Assembly: GCF_004124325.1 (NCBI RefSeq)
Contig: NZ_QBDT01000001.1
Location: forward strand, 6,014,001-6,078,000
DNA: 64,000 nucleotides
Source of the DNA: Streptomyces sp. L2
Lineage (GTDB): Bacteria > Actinomycetota > Actinomycetes > Streptomycetales > Streptomycetaceae
Direction of reading: 5' to 3'
Below are positions 1 through 7,940 of this stretch, piece after piece; positions within the stretch are counted from its first letter, which is position 1; each line of letters begins with the position of its first letter. The translations under genes and the position numbers were made by a program. The notes under the pieces were generated by a model. It had not been told where the DNA came from. It searched no databases and saw only the letters and a program-made list of their open reading frames with translations.

Positions 1-844
1 GCGCGCGGGCGTCCGCCGGGCCGCCCCGCTCCCGCCACAGCTCGTGCAGCCGGGCGGCGGAGGCGAGGAAGCGGCCGGGGGAGCGCAGGGTGAGCCCGCG
101 TTCGTCTGCCGCCGTGGACATCGCGATCCGCCAGCCCTGCCCCGGTTCACCGATCACGTCCTCGTCCGGCACGAACACCTCGTCCAGGAACACCTCCGCG
201 AACGCCGGCTTGCCGTCGAGGCGGCCGACGGGGCGCACGGTGACGCCGGGCGCCCGGAGGTCGAACATCAGATACGTCAGGCCCTGATGGGGTCTCGGCG
301 TGTCCGGGTCGCTGCGGAACAGGCCGAAGGCCCGGTCGGCGAAGGCGGCCCGGGAGGACCAGGTCTTCTGGCCGCTCAGGCGCCAGCCGCCGTCCGTCCG
401 CACCGCCCGGGAGGTGAGCGAGGCCAGGTCGGAGCCCGCCTCCGGTTCGGACCAGGCCTGCGCCCAGACCACCTCGCCGCGGGCCATCGGCGCCAGCACG
501 CGCGCGCGTTGCTCCGCCGTGCCGTGGGCGAACAGGGTCGGCGCGAGCAGGCTGATCCCGTTCTGCCCGACCCGGCCGGGCGCGCCGGCCGCCCAGTACT
601 CCTCCTCGAAGACCAGCCACGCCAGGAGGGAGGCCGCGCGGCCTGCGAACTCCTCCGGCCAGGACACCACCGACCAGCGGTCCGCGGCCAGTTCGGCCTC
701 CCACGCGCGATGGGCCGCGAAGCCCTCCTCGGTCTCCAGGGAGGGCAGGGGGGTGCGGGGCACGTGCGCCGTGAGCCAGGCGCGGGCCTCGGCACGGAAC
801 TCCTCGTCGGCCCCGGAGTGCAGCAGGTCCACGATCGCGGTCAC
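1..844 (-). CDS. Acyl-CoA dehydrogenase, FadE30-like (3' end cut by window)
   Basis: FAD-dependent acyl-CoA dehydrogenase; the first 281 residues are visible and the C-terminal catalytic helical domain runs off the window. The start is GTG at 844, preceded by the ribosome site AGGGAAGGACG. The middle of the protein has the family signature WAQAWSEPEAGSDLAS followed by GWRLSGQKTWSS, the region that lines the flavin and acyl pocket. It is divergent from the ipdF-like gene and shares its promoter region with a KstR2-type operator. In mycobacterial sterol-ring clusters a FadE30 next to ipdF oxidises a HIP-CoA intermediate, so that role is inferred here. It could instead be the counterpart of FadE31, FadE32 or FadE33, which sit in the same regulon; the sequence alone does not decide. 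Confidence 0.85.
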   Translation of the reverse strand, partial: MTAIVDLLHSGADEEFRAEARAWLTAHVPRTPLPSLETEEGFAAHRAWEAELAADRWSVVSWPEEFAGRAASLLAWLVFEEEYWAAGAPGRVGQNGISLLAPTLFAHGTAEQRARVLAPMARGEVVWAQAWSEPEAGSDLASLTSRAVRTDGGWRLSGQKTWSSRAAFADRAFGLFRSDPDTPRPHQGLTYLMFDLRAPGVTVRPVGRLDGKPAFAEVFLDEVFVPDEDVIGEPGQGWRIAMSTAADERGLTLRSPGRFLASAARLHELWRERGGPADARA

Positions 845-876
845 CGTCCTTCCCTCTTCACGACACCGACTTCCCT

Positions 877-890
877 AACAAGTGTTTGGT
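877..890. promoter_or_regulatory. KstR2-type operator in the fadE/ipdF divergent promoter
   Basis: AACAAGTGTTTGGT matches the published KstR2 consensus AnCAAGnnCTTGnT at every fixed position but one (T for C). It lies midway between the two divergent starts (844 and 907), where a repressor could control both. A TAGGTT hexamer at 890-895 that could serve as the -10 of the rightward promoter overlaps its edge. A second site is at 7016-7029. Assignment is by motif and context. Confidence 0.65.
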
Positions 891-906
891 AGGTTAGCGT
901 GGCCCC

Positions 907-1692
907 ATGACAGGCGTCGAGAGTCCGGCGTACGAGCCCGGACACGAGCTGCTGAAGGGGCGCACCGCCGTCATCACCGCGGCGGCCGGCGCGGGCATCG
1001 GCGGGGCGACCGCGCGCCGCTTCCTGGAGGAGGGCGCGCGGGTGCTGATCAGCGACGCCCACACGCGCCGCCTGAAGGAGCACGAGAGCGAACTGGCCCG
1101 CCGGTTCCCCGGCGCGGTCACCGCGCTGCCCTGCGACGTCACCGACGAGACCCAGGTGCGGGCCCTGTTCGACGCGGCCGTGCGGGAGCACGGAAGGCTC
1201 GACATCGTGGTCAACAACGCCGGCCTGGGCGGCACCGCCGACCTCGTCGACATGACCGACGACCAGTGGTCCCGGGTCCTGGACGTGACCCTGGGCGGCA
1301 CCTTCCGCTGCACCCGGGCCGCCCTGCGCGCCCTGCGCGGCACCGGCGGCGGAGTCATCGTCAACAACGCCTCCGTCGTCGGCTGGCGCGCCCAGGCCGG
1401 CCAGGCGCACTACGCCGCCGCCAAGGCCGGGGTGATGGCGCTGACCCGCTGCGCGGCCGTCGAGGCCGCCGCCTACGGCGTCCGCGTCAACGCCGTGGCG
1501 CCCAGCCTCGCCATGCACCCGCACCTGGCCAAGGTCACCTCCGCCGAACTCCTGGACGAACTGACCGAACGGGAGGCCTTCGGCCGGTACGCCGAGCCCT
1601 GGGAGGTGGCCAACGTCATCGTCTTCCTGGCGTCCGGCTACTCCTCCTACATGACCGGCGAGGTCGTCGCCGTCAGCAGCCAGCGCGCCTGA
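907..1692 (+). CDS. ipdF: Short-chain dehydrogenase, IpdF-like
   Basis: A 261-residue classical SDR. The dinucleotide loop is TAAAGAGIG (about 24-32), NNAG is at 103-106, and the catalytic Ser156, Tyr169 and Lys173 are in place. In mycobacteria the SDR located here (Rv3559c, IpdF) oxidises the 5-hydroxyl of 5-OH-HIP-CoA during sterol C/D-ring breakdown; that role is inferred from gene order with kstR2, fadA6 and ipdABC. No strong ribosome site precedes ATG 907, and a possible -10 (890-895) is only 11 bases upstream, so the transcript may be nearly leaderless. The kstR2 gene follows 24 bases downstream on the same strand, so the two are probably cotranscribed. Confidence 0.8.
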   Translation: MTGVESPAYEPGHELLKGRTAVITAAAGAGIGGATARRFLEEGARVLISDAHTRRLKEHESELARRFPGAVTALPCDVTDETQVRALFDAAVREHGRLDIVVNNAGLGGTADLVDMTDDQWSRVLDVTLGGTFRCTRAALRALRGTGGGVIVNNASVVGWRAQAGQAHYAAAKAGVMALTRCAAVEAAAYGVRVNAVAPSLAMHPHLAKVTSAELLDELTEREAFGRYAEPWEVANVIVFLASGYSSYMTGEVVAVSSQRA

Positions 1693-1716
1693 GGACGGGC
1701 AGACCACAATGGACCC

Positions 1717-2328
1717 GTGCCGACCAAGAAGAAGCCCCTGGTGACCGCCGCCGCGGAGCGCCGCGGTGAACTCCTCCACACCGCCGCCGAGGTGTTCGCC
1801 GAGCAGGGCTACAACGCCACCACCGTCCGGAAGATCGCCGACCAGGCCGGGATGCTCGCGGGCAGCCTCTACTACCACTTCGACTCCAAGGAATCGATGC
1901 TGGAGGAGATCCTGCGCACCTTCCTCGACGAACTGTGGAGCGGCTACGACACCGTCCTCGCCGCCGGACTCGGGCCCCGCGAGACCCTGCGGGCCCTCGT
2001 CACCGAGTCCTTCCGGGAGATCGACCGGCACCGCGCCGCCGTCGCGATCTACCAGAAGGAGTCCAGACAGCTCGTCGCCCAGGACCGGTTCGCGTTCCTC
2101 GCCGAGTCCCAGCGCCGCTTCGAGAAGGCGTGGCTGTCCACGCTGGAACGCGGCGTCGCCGAGCGGGTCTTCCGCGCCGACCTCGACGTCCGCCTCACCT
2201 ACCGGTTCGTGCGCGACACCGTGTGGGTCGCCGCCTCCTGGTACCGGCCCGGCGGACAGCACAGCCCGGAGGAGATCGCCCGCCAGTACCTGTCGATGGT
2301 CCTGGACGGGATCGCCGTACGCACCTGA
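1717..2328 (+). CDS. kstR2: TetR-family repressor, KstR2-like
   Basis: A 203-residue TetR-type regulator, close to the 200 residues of KstR2. The N-terminal helix-turn-helix covers about residues 15-60 and includes the motif TVRKIADQAG followed by GSLYYHFDSKE. The ligand-binding half keeps features I associate with KstR2, including VAIYQKES and VWVAASWYRPGG. KstR2 represses the HIP-degradation regulon and is released by HIP-CoA. Start is GTG 1717. It lies between ipdF and fadA6, as in mycobacteria, and two candidate operators are in this cluster (877-890, 7016-7029). The family is certain; the KstR2 identity is a strong inference from similarity, operators and synteny. Confidence 0.85.
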   Translation: MPTKKKPLVTAAAERRGELLHTAAEVFAEQGYNATTVRKIADQAGMLAGSLYYHFDSKESMLEEILRTFLDELWSGYDTVLAAGLGPRETLRALVTESFREIDRHRAAVAIYQKESRQLVAQDRFAFLAESQRRFEKAWLSTLERGVAERVFRADLDVRLTYRFVRDTVWVAASWYRPGGQHSPEEIARQYLSMVLDGIAVRT

Positions 2329-2369
2329 CCGCATGTCCGGATCCACCCCTTTCCGTCGAGGGAGTCGCC

Positions 2370-3527
2370 ATGGCCGAGGCCTACATCGTCGAAGCGGTCC
2401 GCACACCCGTCGGGCGGCGCGGGGGAGGGCTCGGCGGCGTCCACCCGGCCGACCTCGGCGCGCACGTCCTCACCGCGCTGGTCGAACGGACCGGCATCGA
2501 CCCGGCCGCCGTGGAGGACGTCGTCTTCGGCTGCCTGGACGCCGTCGGACCGCAGGCCGGTGACATCGCCCGCACCTGCTGGCTGGCCGCCGGACTGCCC
2601 GAGGAGGTGCCGGGCGTGACCGTCGACCGGCAGTGCGGCTCCTCCCAGCAGGCCGTGCACTTCGCCGCGCAGGCCGTCCTCTCCGGCACCCAGGACCTCG
2701 TGGTCGCCGGCGGTGTGCAGAACATGTCCCAGATCCCCATCGCCTTCGCCTCCCGGCAGGCCGCCGAACCCCTCGGCCTCACCGACGGACCCTTCCTCGG
2801 CAGCACCGGCTGGCGCGCCCGCTACGGCGACCGGCCCGTCAACCAGTTCGCCGGCGCCGAGATGATCGCCGCCAAGTGGGGCATCAGCCGCGAGGACCAG
2901 GAACGCTTCGCCCTGCGCTCCCACCAGCGGGCCGTACGCGCCCAGGACGAGGGCCGCTTCAGCCGCGAGACCGTCCCCTACGGCGACGTCACCGCCGACG
3001 AGGGCCCGCGCCGCGACACCACCCTTGAGAAGATGGCCGCCCTCAAACCGGTCCTGGACGGCGGCACCATCACCGCCGCCTGCTCCTCCCAGGTCTCCGA
3101 CGGCGCCGCCGCCCTCCTCCTCGCCTCCGAACGCGCCGTCCGGGAACACGGGCTGCGCCCGCGCGCCCGGGTCCACCACCTGTCCGTACGCGGCGAGGAC
3201 CCCATCCGCATGCTGTCCGCGCCCATCCCGGCGACGGCACACGCCCTGAAGAAGGCCGGCCTCACCATCGACGCCATCGACCTCGTCGAGATCAACGAGG
3301 CCTTCGCCCCGGTCGTCCTGGCCTGGCTGAAGGAGACCGGCGCCGAACCGGACAAGGTCAACGTCAACGGTGGCGCCATCGCCCTCGGCCACCCCCTCGG
3401 CGCGACCGGTGTCCGCCTGATGACGACCCTCCTGCACGAACTGGAACGCACCGGCGGCCACTACGGCCTCCAGACGATGTGCGAGGGCGGCGGCCAGGCC
3501 AATGTGACGGTCATCGAACGCCTGTGA
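2370..3527 (+). CDS. fadA6: Acetyl-CoA acyltransferase (thiolase), FadA6-like
   Basis: A 385-residue thiolase that cleaves 3-oxoacyl-CoA with CoA to release a two-carbon unit. The acylated Cys89 is in VDRQCGSSQQA, the general-base His341 in GGAIALGHPLGATG, and the second catalytic Cys371 in TMCEGGGQAN. Start ATG 2370 follows GAGGGAG. The length equals that of mycobacterial FadA6, which acts on the dioic acyl-CoA formed after both sterol rings are opened. It follows kstR2 by 41 bases and converges with ipdC. A general beta-oxidation thiolase is the alternative, but the surrounding genes make the FadA6 role more likely. Confidence 0.85.
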   Translation: MAEAYIVEAVRTPVGRRGGGLGGVHPADLGAHVLTALVERTGIDPAAVEDVVFGCLDAVGPQAGDIARTCWLAAGLPEEVPGVTVDRQCGSSQQAVHFAAQAVLSGTQDLVVAGGVQNMSQIPIAFASRQAAEPLGLTDGPFLGSTGWRARYGDRPVNQFAGAEMIAAKWGISREDQERFALRSHQRAVRAQDEGRFSRETVPYGDVTADEGPRRDTTLEKMAALKPVLDGGTITAACSSQVSDGAAALLLASERAVREHGLRPRARVHHLSVRGEDPIRMLSAPIPATAHALKKAGLTIDAIDLVEINEAFAPVVLAWLKETGAEPDKVNVNGGAIALGHPLGATGVRLMTTLLHELERTGGHYGLQTMCEGGGQANVTVIERL

Positions 3528-3586
3528 GGTTCCCTTCCGGGACCGGTGTCACCCCGGCCCGGCCCGGCGGCATTCCGCCCCTCGGC

Positions 3587-4630
3587 TCACCCCAGGCCCC
3601 GCATCACCTCCTCCGCCTCCTTCACGATCCGGTCCACCAGTTCCGCGCACGACGGCAGGTCGTCGATCAGTCCGGCGACCTGTCCCGAGGCCATCACCCC
3701 GGCGTCCGTACGGCCGTCCACCATCGCCGACTTCAGCAGCATCGGCGTGTTCGCGGCCAGCAGGACCTGGCTCCACGACAGGTCCTTGCCGTGCCGCATC
3801 GCCAGCCCGTCCCGCACCATCCGCGGCCAGGTGAGCCCTGACAGCCGCCGGAACCTCGCGGCCCGCCGGACCGCGTGGGCCAGCGCCCGGGTCCGCCCCG
3901 ACCGCTCCAGCGCCGTCACCAGCTCCGAGCGCAGCATCCGGTGCGGCAGCCCGTCGACCGCCCGGGTGACCGTGACGTCCCGGACCGTCGCCGCCAGGTA
4001 CCGGGCCTTCACCGCGTCCGGCACCGTCGAGTCCGAGGTGAGCAGGAACCGCGTGCCCATCGCCACCCCGGCCGCCCCGTAGGCCAGCGCCGCGACCAGC
4101 CCCCGCCCGTCGAAGAAGCCGCCGGCCGCCACGACCGGTATCCGCACCGCGTCCACCACCTGCGGCAGCAGCACCGTCGACGCCACCTCACCGGTGTGCC
4201 CGCCGCCCTCACCGCCCTGTACGACGACCGCGTCCGCGCCCCACGCCGCGACCTTCTCCGCGTGCCGCCGCGCCCCCACCGACGGGATCACGACCACCCC
4301 GCCCTCCTTCAGCCGGGAGATCAGCTCGGGCGAGGGTGCCAGCGCGAAGGACGCCACCCGCACACCCTCGTCGAGCATGATCTGCACCCTGTCGCCCGCG
4401 TCCCCCGCGTCGGCGCGCAGGTTCACCCCGAACGGCGCGTCGGTACGGGACCGCACCTCCCGTATCGCCTCGCGCAGCCGGTCCGGAGTCATCGTCGCCG
4501 AGGCCAGGATGCCGAGCGCGCCCGCGTTCGCCGCCGCCGACACCAGCCGGGGGCCGGCCACCCAGCCCATCCCGGTCTGCACGACCGGATGGCGGACTCC
4601 CACCAGCCGGGTGAGCGCCGTCTCTCTCAT
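3587..4630 (-). CDS. ipdC: FMN-dependent oxidoreductase, IpdC-like (nitronate monooxygenase family)
   Basis: A 347-residue TIM-barrel flavoprotein of the 2-nitropropane dioxygenase/nitronate monooxygenase family. The N-terminus contains PVVQTGMGWVAG, and the FMN-phosphate region shows QGGEGGGHTG followed by VVAAGGFFDGRG. In HIP-degradation clusters this family member (Rv3553, IpdC) acts on a ring-C/D CoA thioester just before ring opening; that role is inferred from position. ATG 4630 overlaps the ipdB stop by four bases (ATGA), pointing to coupled translation in the order echA20-ipdA-ipdB-ipdC. Without this context it would be called only a nitronate monooxygenase. Confidence 0.8.
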   Translation of the reverse strand: MRETALTRLVGVRHPVVQTGMGWVAGPRLVSAAANAGALGILASATMTPDRLREAIREVRSRTDAPFGVNLRADAGDAGDRVQIMLDEGVRVASFALAPSPELISRLKEGGVVVIPSVGARRHAEKVAAWGADAVVVQGGEGGGHTGEVASTVLLPQVVDAVRIPVVAAGGFFDGRGLVAALAYGAAGVAMGTRFLLTSDSTVPDAVKARYLAATVRDVTVTRAVDGLPHRMLRSELVTALERSGRTRALAHAVRRAARFRRLSGLTWPRMVRDGLAMRHGKDLSWSQVLLAANTPMLLKSAMVDGRTDAGVMASGQVAGLIDDLPSCAELVDRIVKEAEEVMRGLG

Positions 4631-5403
4631 CCCCGCACCCCCTCCGGCACCTCACGGGCGCGCGCCCCCCGGGGGTCCAGCACCTCGCGGACCAGCCGCA
4701 GTTCCTCTCCGGTGGGCTCCCGGGTGCGCGGCACCTCGTCCGGCACGGCGAGCACGAAGCCCGTCGCCTCCCGCAGCTGTTCCACGCTCACCCCGGGATG
4801 CAGCGAGGCCACGCGCATCGAGTGGTCCGGGGTCGCGAAGTCGAAGACGCCGAGGTCCGAGACGACCCGGGGGATGCGGTGGAAGCGTGCCGTGACGCCG
4901 AGGCCGGCCGCCCGGTCGTAGCCCACCCCGCACACCATGTCCACCCGCTCCACGAACACCCGCCGGGAGTGTCTGGGGATCCAGTAACTCGTCGGGTTGT
5001 TCAGCGTGTTCAGGGGCGCACCCCGCACCCCCAGCAGCTGCCGGCGCGGCGCGGACCAGTCGCCGATGCACGAGATGTTCTGGTTGCCGTACCGGTCGAT
5101 CTGGCTCGCGCCCATCATCACGTGCCGGCGCCCTCCCGCCACCAGCGCCAGGTGCTGCCGGTAGGGCAGCCAGCCCTCCGGGGTGCCGTCCGGGCGGACC
5201 AGCAGCGCCTCCCCGTCGGTCAGCAGCAGGTCGGGCGCGAAGGTGAGCCGGGCCAGCCGCGCCCCCAGCGAGGGGATCAGCCCCATCGGACTGGCCAGGA
5301 TCTCCCCGGCCCCCCGCCAGGCCTCGGCGCAGGCGATCACGCAGTACTCGGCGCGGGTGACCGCACTCGCCCCGCAGTCCCCGTCAGCCGTTGCCTGAGA
5401 CAT
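4627..5403 (-). CDS. ipdB: IpdB, CoA-transferase-like subunit of COCHEA-CoA hydrolase
   Basis: A 258-residue class I CoA-transferase-fold beta subunit. With IpdA it forms the enzyme that, in mycobacteria, hydrolytically opens ring C of COCHEA-CoA; it derives from CoA transferases but acts as a hydrolase. The start ATG 5403 follows a strong GGAGGGC site, so the gene overlaps the end of ipdA by 20 bases. Residues PGVSVEQLREATGF near the C-terminus are typical of the beta-subunit tail. Length is near that of the mycobacterial protein (about 250). A plain 3-oxoacid CoA-transferase is less likely given echA20, ipdC and kstR2 alongside. Confidence 0.83.
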   Translation of the reverse strand: MSQATADGDCGASAVTRAEYCVIACAEAWRGAGEILASPMGLIPSLGARLARLTFAPDLLLTDGEALLVRPDGTPEGWLPYRQHLALVAGGRRHVMMGASQIDRYGNQNISCIGDWSAPRRQLLGVRGAPLNTLNNPTSYWIPRHSRRVFVERVDMVCGVGYDRAAGLGVTARFHRIPRVVSDLGVFDFATPDHSMRVASLHPGVSVEQLREATGFVLAVPDEVPRTREPTGEELRLVREVLDPRGARAREVPEGVRG

Positions 5404-6250
5404 CCGTGCCCTCCTTCCGCCACGCCTGGACCGCTTCTCGGTACGCCTCCTCGTCCCCGTCCAGGAACCGCGCCGCGAACTCGGGCCACGGCGTGGACGC
5501 GTACCTCCGCTGGAACTCCTCGTCCCGCCCGTAGTCCGGTGCGCAGGAGGTGAAGTGCGCGCCGTTCGGCGCCTCGACCACTCCCGTCACCGCCAGCCGT
5601 TTCACCAGTAGGGACTGCGGGCCCGCCTCCTTCGTCAACTCGGCCGTGTCGACGAGCCGTTCACAGGAGACGTAGGCCGCGTCCGCCGCCTCGCAGAACA
5701 GGTCGTCGAAGTACGGGTCGGGGCCCAGGTACTGGCCGTTGCCCAGCCGGTCGGCGCGGTTGACGTGCACCAGGGCCGCGTCCAGCCGCAGGGCCGGCAT
5801 GGCCGCGAACGTCTCCCCGTCCTCGTACGGCGAGGTGACCGTCCGCAGACCGGGGTTCACCCGCGGCACGTCCGAGCCGAGGCCCGCCCGCACCGGCAGG
5901 AACGGCAGCCGGTCCGCCGCCGCGCGCAGCCCCGCCATGAACATCCCCTCGTCCACCTCCGTCAGTTCGAACGCGCCGCGCTCCCGGGCCGCCCGGTAGT
6001 GCGGCTCCAGCGGGACCGAGTCGAGCGTGACGAAGGCCGTGACCAGTCTGCGGATCCGGCCGGCCGCCGCCAGCATCCCGACGTCCGGGCCGCCGTACGA
6101 GACGACCGTGAGGTCCCCGATGTCCGACCGCAGCAGTGCTCTGACCAGGGCCATCGGTTTGCGGCGCGAACCCCAGCCGCCGATCCCGAGGGTCATGCCG
6201 CTCGCCAGACGGGAGACCACCTCGTCGGCGGTCATCGACTTGTCGCCCAC
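5384..6250 (-). CDS. ipdA: IpdA, CoA-transferase-like subunit of COCHEA-CoA hydrolase
   Basis: A 288-residue alpha subunit of the CoA-transferase fold, partner of ipdB. The N-terminal region includes LGIGGWGSRRKPMALVRALL, where the GxGG-type loop of the family is seen. The start GTG 6250 directly abuts the echA20 stop and has GGAGGG upstream; an alternative ATG lies 15 bases later. Together IpdAB open sterol ring C, producing MOODA-CoA, in the mycobacterial pathway. The gene order echA20-ipdA-ipdB-ipdC is identical to Rv3550-Rv3553. Function is inferred from family, synteny and operator placement. Confidence 0.83.
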   Translation of the reverse strand: MGDKSMTADEVVSRLASGMTLGIGGWGSRRKPMALVRALLRSDIGDLTVVSYGGPDVGMLAAAGRIRRLVTAFVTLDSVPLEPHYRAARERGAFELTEVDEGMFMAGLRAAADRLPFLPVRAGLGSDVPRVNPGLRTVTSPYEDGETFAAMPALRLDAALVHVNRADRLGNGQYLGPDPYFDDLFCEAADAAYVSCERLVDTAELTKEAGPQSLLVKRLAVTGVVEAPNGAHFTSCAPDYGRDEEFQRRYASTPWPEFAARFLDGDEEAYREAVQAWRKEGTDVSGNG

Positions 6251-6994
6251 CTACGCGCCCTCCTTCCCGAACGTGTCCCGGACCCGGTCGGCGAGCCCGC
6301 TGAGGTTGGCCTCGAAGGTGAAGCCCTGTTCGAAGCGGTAACTGCGGCGCACGTCGACCGGATCGATGCCGTTGATCGCGGACTTGGCCATGCGCAGCAG
6401 CCGGCCGTCCTTGGCGGCGATCTCCCGGGCCAGTTCCAGCGCGGCCGCCCGTAACTCACCGCCCGGCACCACCCGCCACACCGAGCCGTGCGCGTGCAAC
6501 TCGGCCGCGCTCGCCGTGCGCCCCGTGTAGTACAGGGCGCGCATCAGGTGCTGCGGGACCAGCCGTGCCAGATGCGTGGCGGCACCCAGTGCGCCCCGGT
6601 CCAGTTCGGGCAGCCCGAACCTGGCGTCCTCGCTCGCCACGATCGCGTCCGCGTTTCCCGCCAGCCCTATGCCGCCGCCGAGACAGAACCCCTGGACTGC
6701 CGCGACCACGGGGGTGTCGCACTCGTACACCGCCGCGAACGCCTCCGCGCAGCCCCGGTTGGCGCCGATCAGCGCCTCCTGCCCGCGCGCCTTTATCTCC
6801 TTGATGTCCACGCCCGCGTTGAACCCCCGCCCCTCGGCGGCCAGCACGACGCACCGGACCCGCGGGTCCCGGCCCGCCGCGCGCACCGCCCCGGCCAGCG
6901 CGAACCAGCCGTCCACCGGCAGGGCGTTCACCGGCGGGACGTCGACCGTGACGAGCGCGATCCCCTTTTCCGGGACCGAGGTGGAGACACCCAT
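6251..6994 (-). CDS. echA20: Enoyl-CoA hydratase/isomerase family, EchA20-like ring hydrolase
   Basis: A crotonase-fold protein of 247 residues when started at ATG 6994, the length known for mycobacterial EchA20. The two oxyanion-hole segments are RGFNAGVDIKE and GFCLGGGIGLAGN, with GLPELDRGALGAATH following. EchA20 hydrolytically opens ring D of HIEC-CoA. A longer reading from ATG 7024 is open, but that codon lies inside the KstR2-type operator (7016-7029) and has no ribosome site, so the shorter start is preferred. It is the first gene of the leftward echA20-ipdA-ipdB-ipdC operon and is divergent from the SDR pair at 7080. Confidence 0.83.
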   Translation of the reverse strand: MGVSTSVPEKGIALVTVDVPPVNALPVDGWFALAGAVRAAGRDPRVRCVVLAAEGRGFNAGVDIKEIKARGQEALIGANRGCAEAFAAVYECDTPVVAAVQGFCLGGGIGLAGNADAIVASEDARFGLPELDRGALGAATHLARLVPQHLMRALYYTGRTASAAELHAHGSVWRVVPGGELRAAALELAREIAAKDGRLLRMAKSAINGIDPVDVRRSYRFEQGFTFEANLSGLADRVRDTFGKEGA

Positions 6995-7015
6995 GGAGAC
7001 ATCAGCTACCTTTCC

Positions 7016-7029
7016 ATCAAACATTTGTT
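7016..7029. promoter_or_regulatory. KstR2-type operator ahead of echA20 and the SDR pair
   Basis: ATCAAACATTTGTT is a palindromic match to AnCAAGnnCTTGnT with the two inner G/C positions changed to A/T, symmetrically. It sits between the leftward echA20 operon and the rightward SDR gene, and shares the flanking TTAG seen at the first site. This supports joint control of both arms by the kstR2 product. Confidence 0.62.
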
Positions 7030-7079
7030 AGGTGTGACGCTTCGAAGCTAGCAGCCGCCACGGACAAGCGGGAGGCCCT

Positions 7080-7940
7080 GTGGACAACTCGGCGGACCAG
7101 GCCAACGACCCTGTGGAAAACGCCCTGCGGGACCCGTCACGGGACCCGTCACGGGGCTCCTCGCAGGGCTCTCCCCGGCACTCCCTGCGCGGCAGGACCG
7201 TCGTCGTCACCGGCGGCACCCGCGGGGTCGGCGCGGGCATCACCAGAGCCTTCGCCGAGGCCGGCGCGCACGTCCTCATCTGCGCCCGCCGGCCCCCCGA
7301 ACACCCGCTGCCCGGCGTCGAGTTCACCCCCCTCGACCTGCGCGACCCGCCCGCCGTCCGGGCCTGGTTCGACGCGCTGCCCGGCCTCGACGTCCTGGTC
7401 AACAACGCGGGCGGCACCCCGTACCGCCTCCTCGCCGGGACGTCCGCCGAGCGGCACGCCCGGGTCATCGAGCTGAACCTCGTCACCCCGCTCACCGCGT
7501 CCCTCGCCGCCTACGAGCACCTCCGTCGCTCGCGCGGCTCGATCGTCATGATCGGCAGCGTCAGCGGCAGCCGCCCCTCACCCGGCTCGGCCGCCTACGG
7601 CGCCGCCAAGGCCGGACTCGCCGGACTCGCCGCCTCCATGGCCGTCGAATGGGCGCCCGAGATCCGCGTCAACACCCTCGCGGTCGGCATGGTCCGCACC
7701 GAACTGTCCGCCCTCCACTACGGGGGCCCCGAAGGCATCGCCGCCGTGGGGCGCACGGTCCCGCTCGGCCGGCTCGCCACCCCTTCCGACATCGGGGACG
7801 CCGCCGTCTTCCTCGCCTCCGATGCCGCCCGCTACATCAGCGGGGCGAGCCTCCTCGTGCACGGCGGCGGCGAACGGCCCGCCTTCCTGGACGCCGCGAC
7901 CGTCAACAAGGAGAGCCCCGACCAAGGAGAGCTGACATGA
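7080..7940 (+). CDS. Short-chain dehydrogenase of the HIP cluster (Rv3549c-like)
   Basis: A 286-residue SDR with the cofactor loop TGGTRGVGAG at about residues 44-53, NNAGG, and the catalytic YGAAK. Start GTG 7080 has a good GGGAGG six bases away, which leaves a roughly 37-residue N-terminal extension rich in Asp, Pro and Ser that contains a duplicated DPSR segment; the mycobacterial counterpart is shorter (about 260). It is divergent from echA20 across a KstR2-type operator and overlaps the next SDR by ATGA. Its exact substrate is not known; a dehydrogenase step on a sterol-ring CoA intermediate is inferred from location. Confidence 0.75.
   Translation: MDNSADQANDPVENALRDPSRDPSRGSSQGSPRHSLRGRTVVVTGGTRGVGAGITRAFAEAGAHVLICARRPPEHPLPGVEFTPLDLRDPPAVRAWFDALPGLDVLVNNAGGTPYRLLAGTSAERHARVIELNLVTPLTASLAAYEHLRRSRGSIVMIGSVSGSRPSPGSAAYGAAKAGLAGLAASMAVEWAPEIRVNTLAVGMVRTELSALHYGGPEGIAAVGRTVPLGRLATPSDIGDAAVFLASDAARYISGASLLVHGGGERPAFLDAATVNKESPDQGELT

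Noticed and set aside
841..2406. Long minus-strand reading frame opposite ipdF and kstR2
   Set aside because: Composition-driven shadow in GC-rich DNA: low-complexity Gly/Ala/Val/Asp sequence with no domain, and both opposite-strand genes are clear.
4627..6250. Simple 3-oxoacid CoA-transferase (catabolic ketone-body type)
   Set aside because: The pair is embedded in the full HIP gene order with KstR2-type operators, which fits IpdAB better.
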